In this document: positions 7,743-15,767 of the stretch, one piece after another
How the letters are laid out: the number at the start of each line of letters is the position of its first letter
How positions within the stretch are numbered: the first letter of the stretch is position 1
Assembly (NCBI GenBank): GCA_945876095.1
Contig: CAMCMP010000004.1
Coordinates: 62,001 to 126,000, forward strand
DNA: 64,000 bases
Reading direction: 5' to 3'
DNA from: Chitinophaga pinensis
Lineage (GTDB): Bacteria; Bacteroidota; Bacteroidia; Chitinophagales; Chitinophagaceae
Program-made: the position numbers and the translations under genes
The notes under the pieces: model-generated
The model's input: the letters and a program-made list of their open reading frames with translations, nothing else
What the model was told of the DNA's origin: nothing
Databases searched by the model: none

Positions 7743-9054
7743 AATTTTACCCATACTTATTGTGACTTGTGGCTTGCAGCAGGGTATTTTTGCACAAGAA
7801 AATTCGCCTTATTCCCGCTATGGATTGGGTGATATTGTTCCTAGATCAAATATTGTATCTCGAGGAATGGGGGGAATTGCGGCAGGTTATTCCGATTATC
7901 AGAGCGTCAACTTTACTAATCCTGCAAGTTATGGTAATTTAAAGACCACCATTTTTGAATTCGCTCTAGAAACAGATTCTAGAACATTAAAAAGTATTTC
8001 TCCAGCAGCTAGGTATACCGCCACCAATACAATTATATCTTACATTCAACTAGGGTTTCCTATAAAGTTGAAAAATGCTAATAAGAAAGGCATTTTTTGG
8101 GCTATGAATATGGGACTTCGACCCGTATCTAAAATAAATTATAAAATTTCTGAAAAAGAAAAACTGCCAGGCTTAGATAGTGTAAAAAAGAGTTTTGAAG
8201 GTAGTGGTGGACTAAATCAAGTTTATTTAGGCACTTCATTTAGTATCAAACATTTTAGCATAGGTGCCAATGGAGGATACATGTTTGGTAATAAAGATTA
8301 TAGTTCTCAGTTAAGTTTTATTAGTGATTCGGTACAGTATGCTAGGTCAAATAACCAAACCAAGTCTAATTTTGCTGGGTTATTTATGAATGGTGGTGTT
8401 CAATATGAATTTATTTTACGCAATAAAAAAACCAAACGCGAAAGTGTTCTTCGACTTGGAGCTTACGGAAATTTAAAGCAATCCTTGTCAGCTACAAGAG
8501 AAGTGATGGCTGAAACAGTTTTTTTTGATCCGAATGGAGAAAAATTTAGAATTGACAGTGTGTATGAAAAAAATACCAATGGCACAGTTATTTATCCTGC
8601 TTCTCTAGGTGTTGGCGCTACTTACCAAACATTGAATTGGTTATTTGGTCTTGATTTTGAAAATACGCAATGGCAAGATTATAGATTCTTTGGTCAGAGC
8701 GAATCAGTTCAAAGAAGCTGGAAGCTGAGGGTAGGTACCGAATATTTCCCTTTAAAAGGAAATACTCCCTATAAAAAATATTTCAATTTTGTAAGATATC
8801 GTTTTGGATTTTATTATGGTCCAGAATATATAAAAGTAACTAACACGCTTCCTGAATTTGGTTTATCATTTGGTGGCGCTTTTCCATTAAAACTGAGAAA
8901 AAGTTATTATGAAACGCAAAACTCCATTTTAAATGCAGCCATTGAATTTGGAAGTCGTGGAGACAGTAAAACAAATTTTCGTGAAAATACTGTCCGCTTT
9001 AGTTTTGGTTTTTCATTAAGTGATCTCTGGTTTGGAAGAGCTAAATACCAATAA
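7714..9054 (+). CDS. Outer-membrane beta-barrel protein of unknown function
   Basis: The 446-residue protein has a signal peptide (residues 1-28, ending GIFAQ), the conserved start of the mature part ENSPYSRYGLGDIVPRSNIVSRGMGG, and then alternating beta-strand patterns up to an aromatic-rich C-terminus (RFSFGFSLSDLWFGRAKYQ). This organisation is that of a Bacteroidota outer-membrane barrel, distantly like FadL/OmpP1-type proteins. It overlaps coaX by 29 bases and is followed 16 bases later by lptC, so a role in envelope assembly is possible. No specific substrate can be read from the sequence. Confidence 0.8.
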   Translation: MHLAKLTITKILPILIVTCGLQQGIFAQENSPYSRYGLGDIVPRSNIVSRGMGGIAAGYSDYQSVNFTNPASYGNLKTTIFEFALETDSRTLKSISPAARYTATNTIISYIQLGFPIKLKNANKKGIFWAMNMGLRPVSKINYKISEKEKLPGLDSVKKSFEGSGGLNQVYLGTSFSIKHFSIGANGGYMFGNKDYSSQLSFISDSVQYARSNNQTKSNFAGLFMNGGVQYEFILRNKKTKRESVLRLGAYGNLKQSLSATREVMAETVFFDPNGEKFRIDSVYEKNTNGTVIYPASLGVGATYQTLNWLFGLDFENTQWQDYRFFGQSESVQRSWKLRVGTEYFPLKGNTPYKKYFNFVRYRFGFYYGPEYIKVTNTLPEFGLSFGGAFPLKLRKSYYETQNSILNAAIEFGSRGDSKTNFRENTVRFSFGFSLSDLWFGRAKYQ

Positions 9055-9070
9055 TTATTTCCTTTACAAC

Positions 9071-9640
9071 ATGCCCATTCAATTTAATATAAAATTTTTA
9101 GCAGCCTTTATTATCGGCTGCTTTTTTTTATATAGTTGCGAGAATGACATCAAGGCTATTAAGGATTTAGATGCGAAAAAGGCAGGAGTAGAAGAGGCGA
9201 AAATGGTAGTTGTTAATTACTCACTAGGAGGGAGAAAGAAAGCAGTTTTAGTAAGTCCATTGATGTTTCGCGTGCAAGAAGCGGTTCCTTATATTGAGTT
9301 TCCTAAAACAATCCATGTTGATTTTTTTGATGCTGCGGGATTGATAGAAAGCAAGCTAGATGCTAAATATGCTAAATACAAAGAAAACGAAAGCAATGTT
9401 TTTTTAAAAGACAGTGTTCGTGTAATTAATATTTTAGGAGATACTCTTTATTGCAACGAATTAAATTGGGATCTTAAAAAAACTGGAGCGGAGTTTTATA
9501 CCGATAAACCAGTTCGCATAAGAACCAGGACTCAAATTATTGATGGAATTGGAATGGAAGCTAAACAAGACTTTTCTGAGTGGCATATTATTCAACCAGT
9601 AGGGTTTCTGAAAGTACCAGCTTCACAGTTTCCAAATTAG
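9071..9640 (+). CDS. lptC: LptC-like LPS export lipoprotein
   Basis: LptC passes lipopolysaccharide from the LptB2FG transporter to the LptA bridge. I place the start at ATG 9071 rather than at the upstream 9020, because the signal sequence MPIQFNIKFLAAFIIGCFFLYSC begins there and the longer form would overlap the previous gene. The lipobox FLYSC gives a lipidated Cys. The mature part has the LptC/OstA-like beta features (VSPLMFRVQEAVPYIEFPKTIHVDFF, GDTLYCNELNWDLKKTGAEFYTDKPVRIRT). Bacteroidota LptC proteins are often lipoproteins. It lies between the barrel gene and an ArsC-like gene. Confidence 0.85.
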   Translation: MPIQFNIKFLAAFIIGCFFLYSCENDIKAIKDLDAKKAGVEEAKMVVVNYSLGGRKKAVLVSPLMFRVQEAVPYIEFPKTIHVDFFDAAGLIESKLDAKYAKYKENESNVFLKDSVRVINILGDTLYCNELNWDLKKTGAEFYTDKPVRIRTRTQIIDGIGMEAKQDFSEWHIIQPVGFLKVPASQFPN

Positions 9641-9664
9641 AAAATATTTATTATAAATTTCAAT

Positions 9665-10009
9665 ATGGCTAACATTATTGTATACGGAATTCCTAATTGC
9701 AACTCGGTAAAAAAAGCATTGGATTGGTATAAGAAAAATAATATTCAGATTGATTTTATTGACTATAAAAAGTATGGTATAAAATCTGAGAAGCTTTTGG
9801 AATGGTGTAAGTTGGTAGGGTGGGAAGTTTTATTAAATAAAAAAAGTACCACTTGGCGAAGTTTATCAGCTGAGGAGCAACAATTGGTAAAAAATGAAAA
9901 AGTAGCCATACAACTGATGACACAATATCCAAGTATAATAAAGCGACCGGTTATAGAAATGAATGGAAAACTGGTGGTAGGGCTCAATGAAAATTACTTT
10001 ACCGTATAA
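9665..10009 (+). CDS. ArsC/Spx-family (YffB-like) protein
   Basis: The 114-residue thioredoxin-fold protein starts ANIIVYGIPNCNSVKKALDWYKKNNI and ends with IIKRPVIEMNGKLVVGLNENYF, the two ends of the ArsC/Spx/YffB family. There is one cysteine (Cys12, PNCNSVKKA) where Spx has CxxC, and the RP of the cis-Pro loop is present. The single Cys favours the YffB-type branch over Spx. True arsenate reduction is not implied. It is last in the coaX unit and ends nine bases before the convergent EmrB-type gene. Confidence 0.85.
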   Translation: MANIIVYGIPNCNSVKKALDWYKKNNIQIDFIDYKKYGIKSEKLLEWCKLVGWEVLLNKKSTTWRSLSAEEQQLVKNEKVAIQLMTQYPSIIKRPVIEMNGKLVVGLNENYFTV

Positions 10010-10018
10010 TTATTATTA

Positions 10019-11581
10019 CTAAGCGCCAGCAGTTTTTTTATTTCCTTTTACCATTAAAACAAATGGCACGCATATCAAGAAAATAACTCCCAGGTAAAAG
10101 AAAACATCCATATAAGATAATACTGCAGCCTGTTTTGAAACGATGTGATCCATTGCTGAGTAACTACTTTTTAACGCAGCATCTGAATTAATTCCTTTAC
10201 TGATAAAGCTTTGCTGGATTGCTTTAACTCTTTGTTGAACAGAAGGATTATTAACATCCAGTCTGCTAACAAGCGCACTTCTGTGAACCATGTTTTGCCT
10301 AGCCATGAAAGTAGTTATTAACGCTACTCCAAAGGAGCCTCCCAATTGTCTCATCATTCCAGTAAATGCTGCACCTTGTCCTATTTGTTGACCCTTTAAA
10401 GAGGAAAGTGATAAAGCAGTTATCGGAATAAAAAGCATTCCCATACCAATACCACGAACGATTAACATCCAGAAAAAAGAGTCTGAGTCAGTGTCGGGAG
10501 TAACAATAAAATATCCCCAAAATGTAAAGAGTGAAAATAACGCCATTCCCCCTGCTACTAAGTATTGTTGTGGAACTCCTTTTTGTAATAATTTTCCAAT
10601 CATTGGCATCATGAAAGCAGTAGTTAATGCTGCTGGTACCATTAGCATTCCCGCCTGTTGTGCTGTCCAACCTAAAATAGATTGAGTATACAAAGGGATG
10701 ATAAAAGTAGATCCATAAAGTCCAAAACCCATTATAAATGAGAGAATGGTACCTGCCCTGAGATTGCTATTTTTTAGTACCCTCAATTCCACAATAGGAT
10801 TTTTGAAACTTGTTTCTCGCCATACGAAAAAAAACAAACCTAATATAGCAGAAACAGTTAGGTATACAATTATGCTACTGTTAAACCAGTCGTCATCCTG
10901 CCCTTTTTCGAGAACATATTGTAGTGAGCCAACAGTAATCGCTAATAAGCCAATACCTAGCCAATCTATTTCACTTAGTATACTTTTTTCGCCATATTTT
11001 GGACTGCGTACAAACTGAAGCGTTAGTAAGGTAGCAATAACACCAATGGGTATATTGATATAAAAAATATAAGGCCATGAAGCATGGTCAACAATGTATC
11101 CTCCTAGTGGCGGACCAAGTGTAGGGCCTATGATTACCCCTAATCCGTAAATAGCTTGTGCCATACTTCTTTTATCAGCCGGATAACTTTCTGTTATAAT
11201 GGTTTGTGAAGTAACCAATAGAGCTCCTCCGCCAATACCTTGTAAAAAACGGTAGAGCACTAATTCCCATATTCCTGATGCGTTACCGCATAAAAAAGAA
11301 CAGACTGTAAAAAGAATAATGGATGCAGCGAAATAATTTCGACGACCAAATTGTTGAGATAGCCAGCTCGTCATTGGAACAATGATCACATTACCAATTG
11401 CATAGGCTGTTATTACCCAAGCAACTTCTGTTAAAGTGGCTCCCAAGCTACCTCTCATATCATTGAGTGCAACATTTACAATAGTAGTATCTACAATTTC
11501 TAACAATGCACAGAATATAGCAGTAATAGTAATGATTACCCTTCTTGATCCATATTCTACCAAAGAATCCATTTGTTGCAT
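10019..11581 (-). CDS. DHA2-family MFS multidrug exporter (EmrB-like)
   Basis: This 520-residue inner-membrane protein has about 14 membrane segments. Motif C-type and other DHA2 signs are visible: LQGIGGGALLVTSQTIITE, LGPPLGGYIVDHASWPYIFYINIPIG and FALLEIVDTTIVNVAL near the start. EmrB-type proteins use the proton gradient to export hydrophobic drugs through an adaptor and TolC. It is the last gene of a TetR-TolC-HlyD-MFS operon, 105 bases after the adaptor gene, which fits a complete tripartite pump. The substrate is unknown. Confidence 0.93.
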   Translation of the reverse strand: MQQMDSLVEYGSRRVIITITAIFCALLEIVDTTIVNVALNDMRGSLGATLTEVAWVITAYAIGNVIIVPMTSWLSQQFGRRNYFAASIILFTVCSFLCGNASGIWELVLYRFLQGIGGGALLVTSQTIITESYPADKRSMAQAIYGLGVIIGPTLGPPLGGYIVDHASWPYIFYINIPIGVIATLLTLQFVRSPKYGEKSILSEIDWLGIGLLAITVGSLQYVLEKGQDDDWFNSSIIVYLTVSAILGLFFFVWRETSFKNPIVELRVLKNSNLRAGTILSFIMGFGLYGSTFIIPLYTQSILGWTAQQAGMLMVPAALTTAFMMPMIGKLLQKGVPQQYLVAGGMALFSLFTFWGYFIVTPDTDSDSFFWMLIVRGIGMGMLFIPITALSLSSLKGQQIGQGAAFTGMMRQLGGSFGVALITTFMARQNMVHRSALVSRLDVNNPSVQQRVKAIQQSFISKGINSDAALKSSYSAMDHIVSKQAAVLSYMDVFFYLGVIFLICVPFVLMVKGNKKTAGA

Positions 11582-11686
11582 ACAATATTTTTTACTCCAA
11601 TCTTTAACGGAGTGATAATAGAAATTTTAAACTTTTCGCTTGATTATTTTTTTGTTAGTTATAACGCGAAAGTGAAAAATTAAATT

Positions 11687-12811
11687 TTAAAGATGAACAT
11701 CTACCGCTACGTTCATGCCAGGTCTTAATTGTTTTACGAGTGAGTCAGATGGATTCACGAACTCAATTTTAACAGGTAATCGTTGCACTACTTTTACAAA
11801 ATTACCACTTGCATTATCGGGAGGTAATAAGGCAAACCTAGAACCTGTAGCAGGAGAAAAAGAGGTAAGAACAGCGTCAAAAGAGTGGTCAGAAAATGCA
11901 TCAACATTTACCGTTACTTTTTGACCAACTCTCATTTTCTCAAACTGCGTTTCCTTGAAGTTTGCGATTACCCAAATATCCTTGCTTAGAACAATACTGA
12001 ATAAAGATTGTCCAGGTTGTAAAAATTGCCCTTCCTGTACATTTACTTTTGAAACCATTCCGGTTGCTGGTGCAAATACAACTGTGTAGGAAAGATTTAA
12101 TTTAGCATCTGCTACATCCACCTCGCGTTGTTTGATGATAGATCCTGCAATATCTACTTGCGAAGAAGTAGCATTGCTTTGAGAATTTACCGCAGCAGTT
12201 TGCTTTGATACCTGATTTTTTTGTTGCACTAAAATTTGTAATTGTTTTTCTGCTGTTTGTTTGGCAGCAAGCGCTTGCTCAAATTGCTGTTGAGTAATTG
12301 AATGGTCTTTGATTAGGTTGTCATATCGATTGAAATCTTGAGTAGTTCTCCACACAGTAACTTTAGCGGCTTCAATTTGTGCATCTACCGTTGCAATACC
12401 AGATTGACTGCTGGCCACAGAGGCTTTTGAAGCACTCGTTGAATTTTTAGCAGCTACTAAATTTGATTTTGCTGTTGCTAAGGAAGCTTCAGCTTGTTGT
12501 AATTTTAGCGCAAGATCTCTGTCATCCAATATGAGTAAAGTATCTCCTTTTTGAACCTGTTGATTATCTTTTACTCTCACCTCTTTTACAAAACCTGCTA
12601 CTCTAGGTATTACAGGACTTATATTAGCTTCTATTTGAGCATCATCCGTATCTTGGTGGTAAAGATTATATTGGTATTTTGAAATACCAAACCATCCTCC
12701 AGCAACCACTAATAGAGTTAGTACGATTGCAAAAGCTTTACTTTTCTTTTTTGGAGCTTCTGTTATTACTTTTTCAGCTTGCATAGTTGAGTCTTTTGAA
12801 TTCTGTTGCAT
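11687..12811 (-). CDS. HlyD-family membrane-fusion protein (EmrA-like)
   Basis: The 374-residue adaptor has a single N-terminal membrane segment (AFAIVLTLLVVAGGWFGISKY, about 27-47), the lipoyl half-motifs IPRVAGFVKEVRVKDNQQVQKGDTLL and VFAPATGMVSKVNVQEGQFLQPG flanking a Gln/Ala-rich coiled hairpin (about 100-220), and a beta-barrel domain with VIANFKETQFEKMRVGQKV. It links the MFS pump to the TolC channel. It lies 32 bases after the TolC gene and is in the same operon. Confidence 0.93.
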   Translation of the reverse strand: MQQNSKDSTMQAEKVITEAPKKKSKAFAIVLTLLVVAGGWFGISKYQYNLYHQDTDDAQIEANISPVIPRVAGFVKEVRVKDNQQVQKGDTLLILDDRDLALKLQQAEASLATAKSNLVAAKNSTSASKASVASSQSGIATVDAQIEAAKVTVWRTTQDFNRYDNLIKDHSITQQQFEQALAAKQTAEKQLQILVQQKNQVSKQTAAVNSQSNATSSQVDIAGSIIKQREVDVADAKLNLSYTVVFAPATGMVSKVNVQEGQFLQPGQSLFSIVLSKDIWVIANFKETQFEKMRVGQKVTVNVDAFSDHSFDAVLTSFSPATGSRFALLPPDNASGNFVKVVQRLPVKIEFVNPSDSLVKQLRPGMNVAVDVHL

Positions 12812-12843
12812 AAATATTTTTTATTGTTGGATGTAAATTTTAT

Positions 12844-14166
12844 TTAGGGAGTTAAAATTCCAGCGGTTTGTAATAGTTTATTATAGGCAACAATTGCATC
12901 TACAGTGGCACCAACTACCATCAGTCTGCTTTGCAATTGAATTACTTCGGCTTCTAGCAAATCGGTTGCAGTAGCCAAGGTATTGTCATATTTGTTTTTT
13001 ATAATTCTAAAATTTTCTGTTGATTGTATTAATGCCTTCTGGTATACCTGTATCCTTTTCTGACTTAAAGTATAAGCTTGATAAGTTTCATTTACCTGAA
13101 GTCGAATTTGATCACCCAACATTAATTCACTAGCAGCAACTTGCTGAACTCTAGCTCCAGCCTCTGCTAATTTAGTTTTGGTTTTCCAAATAGAAGAAAG
13201 GGAATATTTAACTCCAACCCCTACATTCACTGCATTACTAATAGTTAAAAAGCCAGGCACATTAGCAGCAATGTAACCAGCCGTTAATGCCAAGCCTGGA
13301 TAATAATCAGCCTTTACAGATTTTACTCCAAGCTCTGCGATTTTTTTATGAAGTGCTAGAGAGCCAATTTCTTTTCTTTCTGTTAGCGCTTGTTGTTCAT
13401 ATTCCTCCAATGATTTTGCATTGACTACTTTTATAAGGCTTGCAGAATCAGGAATTAAAATTGTTTTTTCAGGCAAACCTAACATTAATGCCATGTTTAC
13501 GCTGGCTAATTGTAAATTATTTTCTACATCTAGTAAAGTAAGTTCAATATTAGAAGATTGTAGTTCGGCCTTTAATAAATCATTTCTTGCCAACAAGCCA
13601 TTTTTTTCTAGATTAGAAAAATCTTTTACTCTTTTATTTGATTGGTCTAAATACTCTTTTACTAATTCAACAGCTGCCCTTGCTTTGTATAAATTACTGA
13701 AAGCGCTTATGCTATTAAAAATAATTGCTTCTTTATTTTCATCTGCATTTAGTCGGGCAGCCTTTTCTAAATATTTCGCAGATTCAATACCGTAATCAAG
13801 TCTTCCTGCTGTGAAAATTGGCAAGGATATGCCAGTAGAAGTATACATAGCCTGTGATACATTTGTACCAGCGCCTCCACTACTACTTGAATTTGTTTTC
13901 AAACTAATATTAGGGCTTATCGGTAGATAAAGCCAAGAGCCACTGATGGTGAAATCAGGCAATTTTTTTTCATTGGCTTCTTTTACTACCGCCACCGCTT
14001 CGTCAATTTTTGCTGAATTATTTTTCAGTAAATGACTATTGTTAATACTTAAATTAATCGCTTCTTGTAAAGTGATTTTCCTTGTTTCTTGGCCTTGTAA
14101 TTTCGTTGCTATAAAAAAGGCCAGCATCGAAAAGGCAGTTACTACTATTTTCAATTTATGATTCAT
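12844..14166 (-). CDS. TolC-family outer-membrane efflux channel
   Basis: The 440-residue protein has a signal peptide (to about residue 25, KLQG), then two OEP repeats of long helices (ITLQEAINLSINNSHLLKNNSAKIDEA; later ERKEIGSLALHKKIAELGVKSVKADYYPGLALTAGY). It should form the trimeric outer-membrane duct of the pump. The start codon overlaps the end of the TetR gene by 11 bases, so regulator and pump are translated from one message. Confidence 0.92.
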   Translation of the reverse strand: MNHKLKIVVTAFSMLAFFIATKLQGQETRKITLQEAINLSINNSHLLKNNSAKIDEAVAVVKEANEKKLPDFTISGSWLYLPISPNISLKTNSSSSGGAGTNVSQAMYTSTGISLPIFTAGRLDYGIESAKYLEKAARLNADENKEAIIFNSISAFSNLYKARAAVELVKEYLDQSNKRVKDFSNLEKNGLLARNDLLKAELQSSNIELTLLDVENNLQLASVNMALMLGLPEKTILIPDSASLIKVVNAKSLEEYEQQALTERKEIGSLALHKKIAELGVKSVKADYYPGLALTAGYIAANVPGFLTISNAVNVGVGVKYSLSSIWKTKTKLAEAGARVQQVAASELMLGDQIRLQVNETYQAYTLSQKRIQVYQKALIQSTENFRIIKNKYDNTLATATDLLEAEVIQLQSRLMVVGATVDAIVAYNKLLQTAGILTP

Positions 14167-14785
14167 TGGTTAACATTGCTTTGAATAATTTTTTGATATG
14201 AATACTTAATCTCTTTTTAATGACTATCTGAAATGATTCATCAGTCATATCCATTTGTCCATTAAATTCTCGATAATAGTCAAGGCTCATCATATTTTGG
14301 TTAACAGTACCTACTAGTGTATTTAACATAAGTATCAGATCAATATTCTTCTTAAATACGCCCTTTTTTTGTCCATCTTTTATCAGCTCGGCAATCACTT
14401 TTGCATTGCGGACTTTTACCTTATTGGCTGCTTTTAAGATGGAAGGGTTTTTGTTGGTTACCTGAACACTCACCATTATTTTATGGAAAGATTGCTTTTG
14501 CATTGCTCTATCAATATGCTCATCAATAAGCATATTAACTTTTTCTAGGGGGGTGTAACGATTGTCCTTGATTAAACTTTCTACTCTAATTTTAATTTCT
14601 CCTACTCTCCATTCTAGGAGAGCTTCCATCAGCTTTTCTTTAGATCCGAAATAGTAGGAAATCATGGCGATATTTACGCCTGCTTCATGCGCAATGTCTC
14701 TAACGGAAGTTCCATCAAAACCCCTCTCAGCAAAGAGTCGCTCTGCAGTTATTATAATTTGTATTTGTTTATCATTCAAATCCAT
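14156..14785 (-). CDS. TetR/AcrR-family regulator of the efflux operon
   Basis: The 209-residue protein carries the N-terminal TetR helix-turn-helix at about 8-52 (IIITAERLFAERGFDGTSVRDIAHEAGVNIAMISYYFGSKEKL, read in parts), and a helical ligand-binding C-terminal domain. It is first in the operon and overlaps the TolC gene, so it most likely controls its own pump; whether it represses is inference. A palindrome with TetR-operator geometry lies 27-46 bases upstream of its start (14812-14831). Confidence 0.93.
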   Translation of the reverse strand: MDLNDKQIQIIITAERLFAERGFDGTSVRDIAHEAGVNIAMISYYFGSKEKLMEALLEWRVGEIKIRVESLIKDNRYTPLEKVNMLIDEHIDRAMQKQSFHKIMVSVQVTNKNPSILKAANKVKVRNAKVIAELIKDGQKKGVFKKNIDLILMLNTLVGTVNQNMMSLDYYREFNGQMDMTDESFQIVIKKRLSIHIKKLFKAMLTNES

Positions 14786-14811
14786 CTAGATTTCTATTTA
14801 GGAAGTGGTAA

Positions 14812-14831
14812 AATTAAACAAACGTTTAATT
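14812..14831. promoter_or_regulatory. Candidate TetR operator
   Basis: A perfect inverted repeat with 8-base arms AATTAAAC and GTTTAATT around the spacer AAAC. It is 27 bases upstream of the TetR start and between two divergent genes, where an autoregulatory operator would be expected. Confidence 0.5.
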
Positions 14832-14882
14832 AAAATAAAATCTTTCTTTGATTTTTTAATTGGTATTCAATAATATGTTGTC

Positions 14883-14920
14883 AATTAAATGATTAGTACC
14901 TTTGATATGATCATTTAATT
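14883..14920. promoter_or_regulatory. Inverted repeat enclosing the predicted SDR promoter
   Basis: Arms AATTAAATGAT (14883-14893) and ATCATTTAATT (14910-14920) are perfect 11-base inverted repeats, 16 bases apart. The spacer contains TACCTTTG (14897-14904), an exact match to TAnnTTTG, 36-43 bases before the SDR start. A regulator bound to the arms would cover the promoter. Confidence 0.5.
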
Positions 14921-14939
14921 AAATTTTAAATAATATACA

Positions 14940-15758
14940 ATGTCTTTTCAAAATAAAACAGTCCTCATTACAGGCGCATCTCGCGGAATTGGTAAAGCAA
15001 TCGGATTAAGACTTGCTAAAGAAGGTGCTAATATTGTGATTGCTTCTAAAAGTGTGGAAGAAAACCCGAAGTTGGGAGGCACCATTTTTACAGCTGCTGC
15101 TGAAATGGAGGCCGCTGGAGGAAAGGCGCTTGCAGTACAATGTGATATTAGATTTGAAGACCAGGTACAAAATGTAGTTGATAAAGCAATTGCTACTTTC
15201 GGAGGTATTGATATTTTGATTAATAATGCTTCTGCTATTTCATTGACTAATACTGAGCAAACCGAGCCTAAACGTTTTGATTTGATGTATGATATTAATG
15301 TACGTGGAACTTTTTTTGTTTCTAAAGCTTGTATCCCATTTTTAAAAAAAGCTACTAACCCTCATATTATTAATCTTTCGCCGCCAATTAATATGGATAT
15401 GAAATGGTTTTCTAATCATTTAGCCTATACGATGAGCAAGTATAATATGACGATGATTGCATTAGGGCTTGCGGCAGAATTAAAAAAATTCAATATTGCT
15501 GCAAATGCGTTGTGGCCCAAAACCACTATCGCAACGGCTGCTGTTTTGAATTTACTAGGTGGACAAATGCTAATGAACATGAGTCGTACTCCTGAAATAA
15601 TGGCTGATGCAGCGTATTACATTTTATCAAAAGCCTCCACCCAATGTACTGGTAATAGTTTTATTGACGAAGAAGTACTGGCTACTGAAGGCATTGTTGA
15701 TTTGGGCAAATACTCTGTGGTGCCGGGCGCACAGCTCTATACAGATCTATTTGTTTAA
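14940..15758 (+). CDS. Short-chain dehydrogenase/reductase (HSDL2-like)
   Basis: The 272-residue protein has the SDR cofactor motif TGASRGIG (11-18), NNASA (95-99), and the catalytic Ser147, Tyr163 and Lys167 (AYTMSKYNM). The GKAIGLRLAKEGANIVIASKSVEENPKLGGTI stretch, longer than in classical SDRs, and PPINMDMKW fit the HSDL2/hydroxysteroid-dehydrogenase-like group. It probably reduces or oxidises an acyl or steroid-like alcohol with NAD(P); the substrate is unknown. It is divergent from the efflux operon and shares its palindromic upstream region, and it ends nine bases before the convergent peptidase gene. Confidence 0.88.
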   Translation: MSFQNKTVLITGASRGIGKAIGLRLAKEGANIVIASKSVEENPKLGGTIFTAAAEMEAAGGKALAVQCDIRFEDQVQNVVDKAIATFGGIDILINNASAISLTNTEQTEPKRFDLMYDINVRGTFFVSKACIPFLKKATNPHIINLSPPINMDMKWFSNHLAYTMSKYNMTMIALGLAAELKKFNIAANALWPKTTIATAAVLNLLGGQMLMNMSRTPEIMADAAYYILSKASTQCTGNSFIDEEVLATEGIVDLGKYSVVPGAQLYTDLFV

Positions 15759-15767
15759 GCCAACCTT

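Noticed and set aside
14812..14920. Could be a riboswitch or tRNA
   Set aside because: The palindromes are short, AT-rich and symmetric like protein sites; no cloverleaf or known aptamer core is visible.
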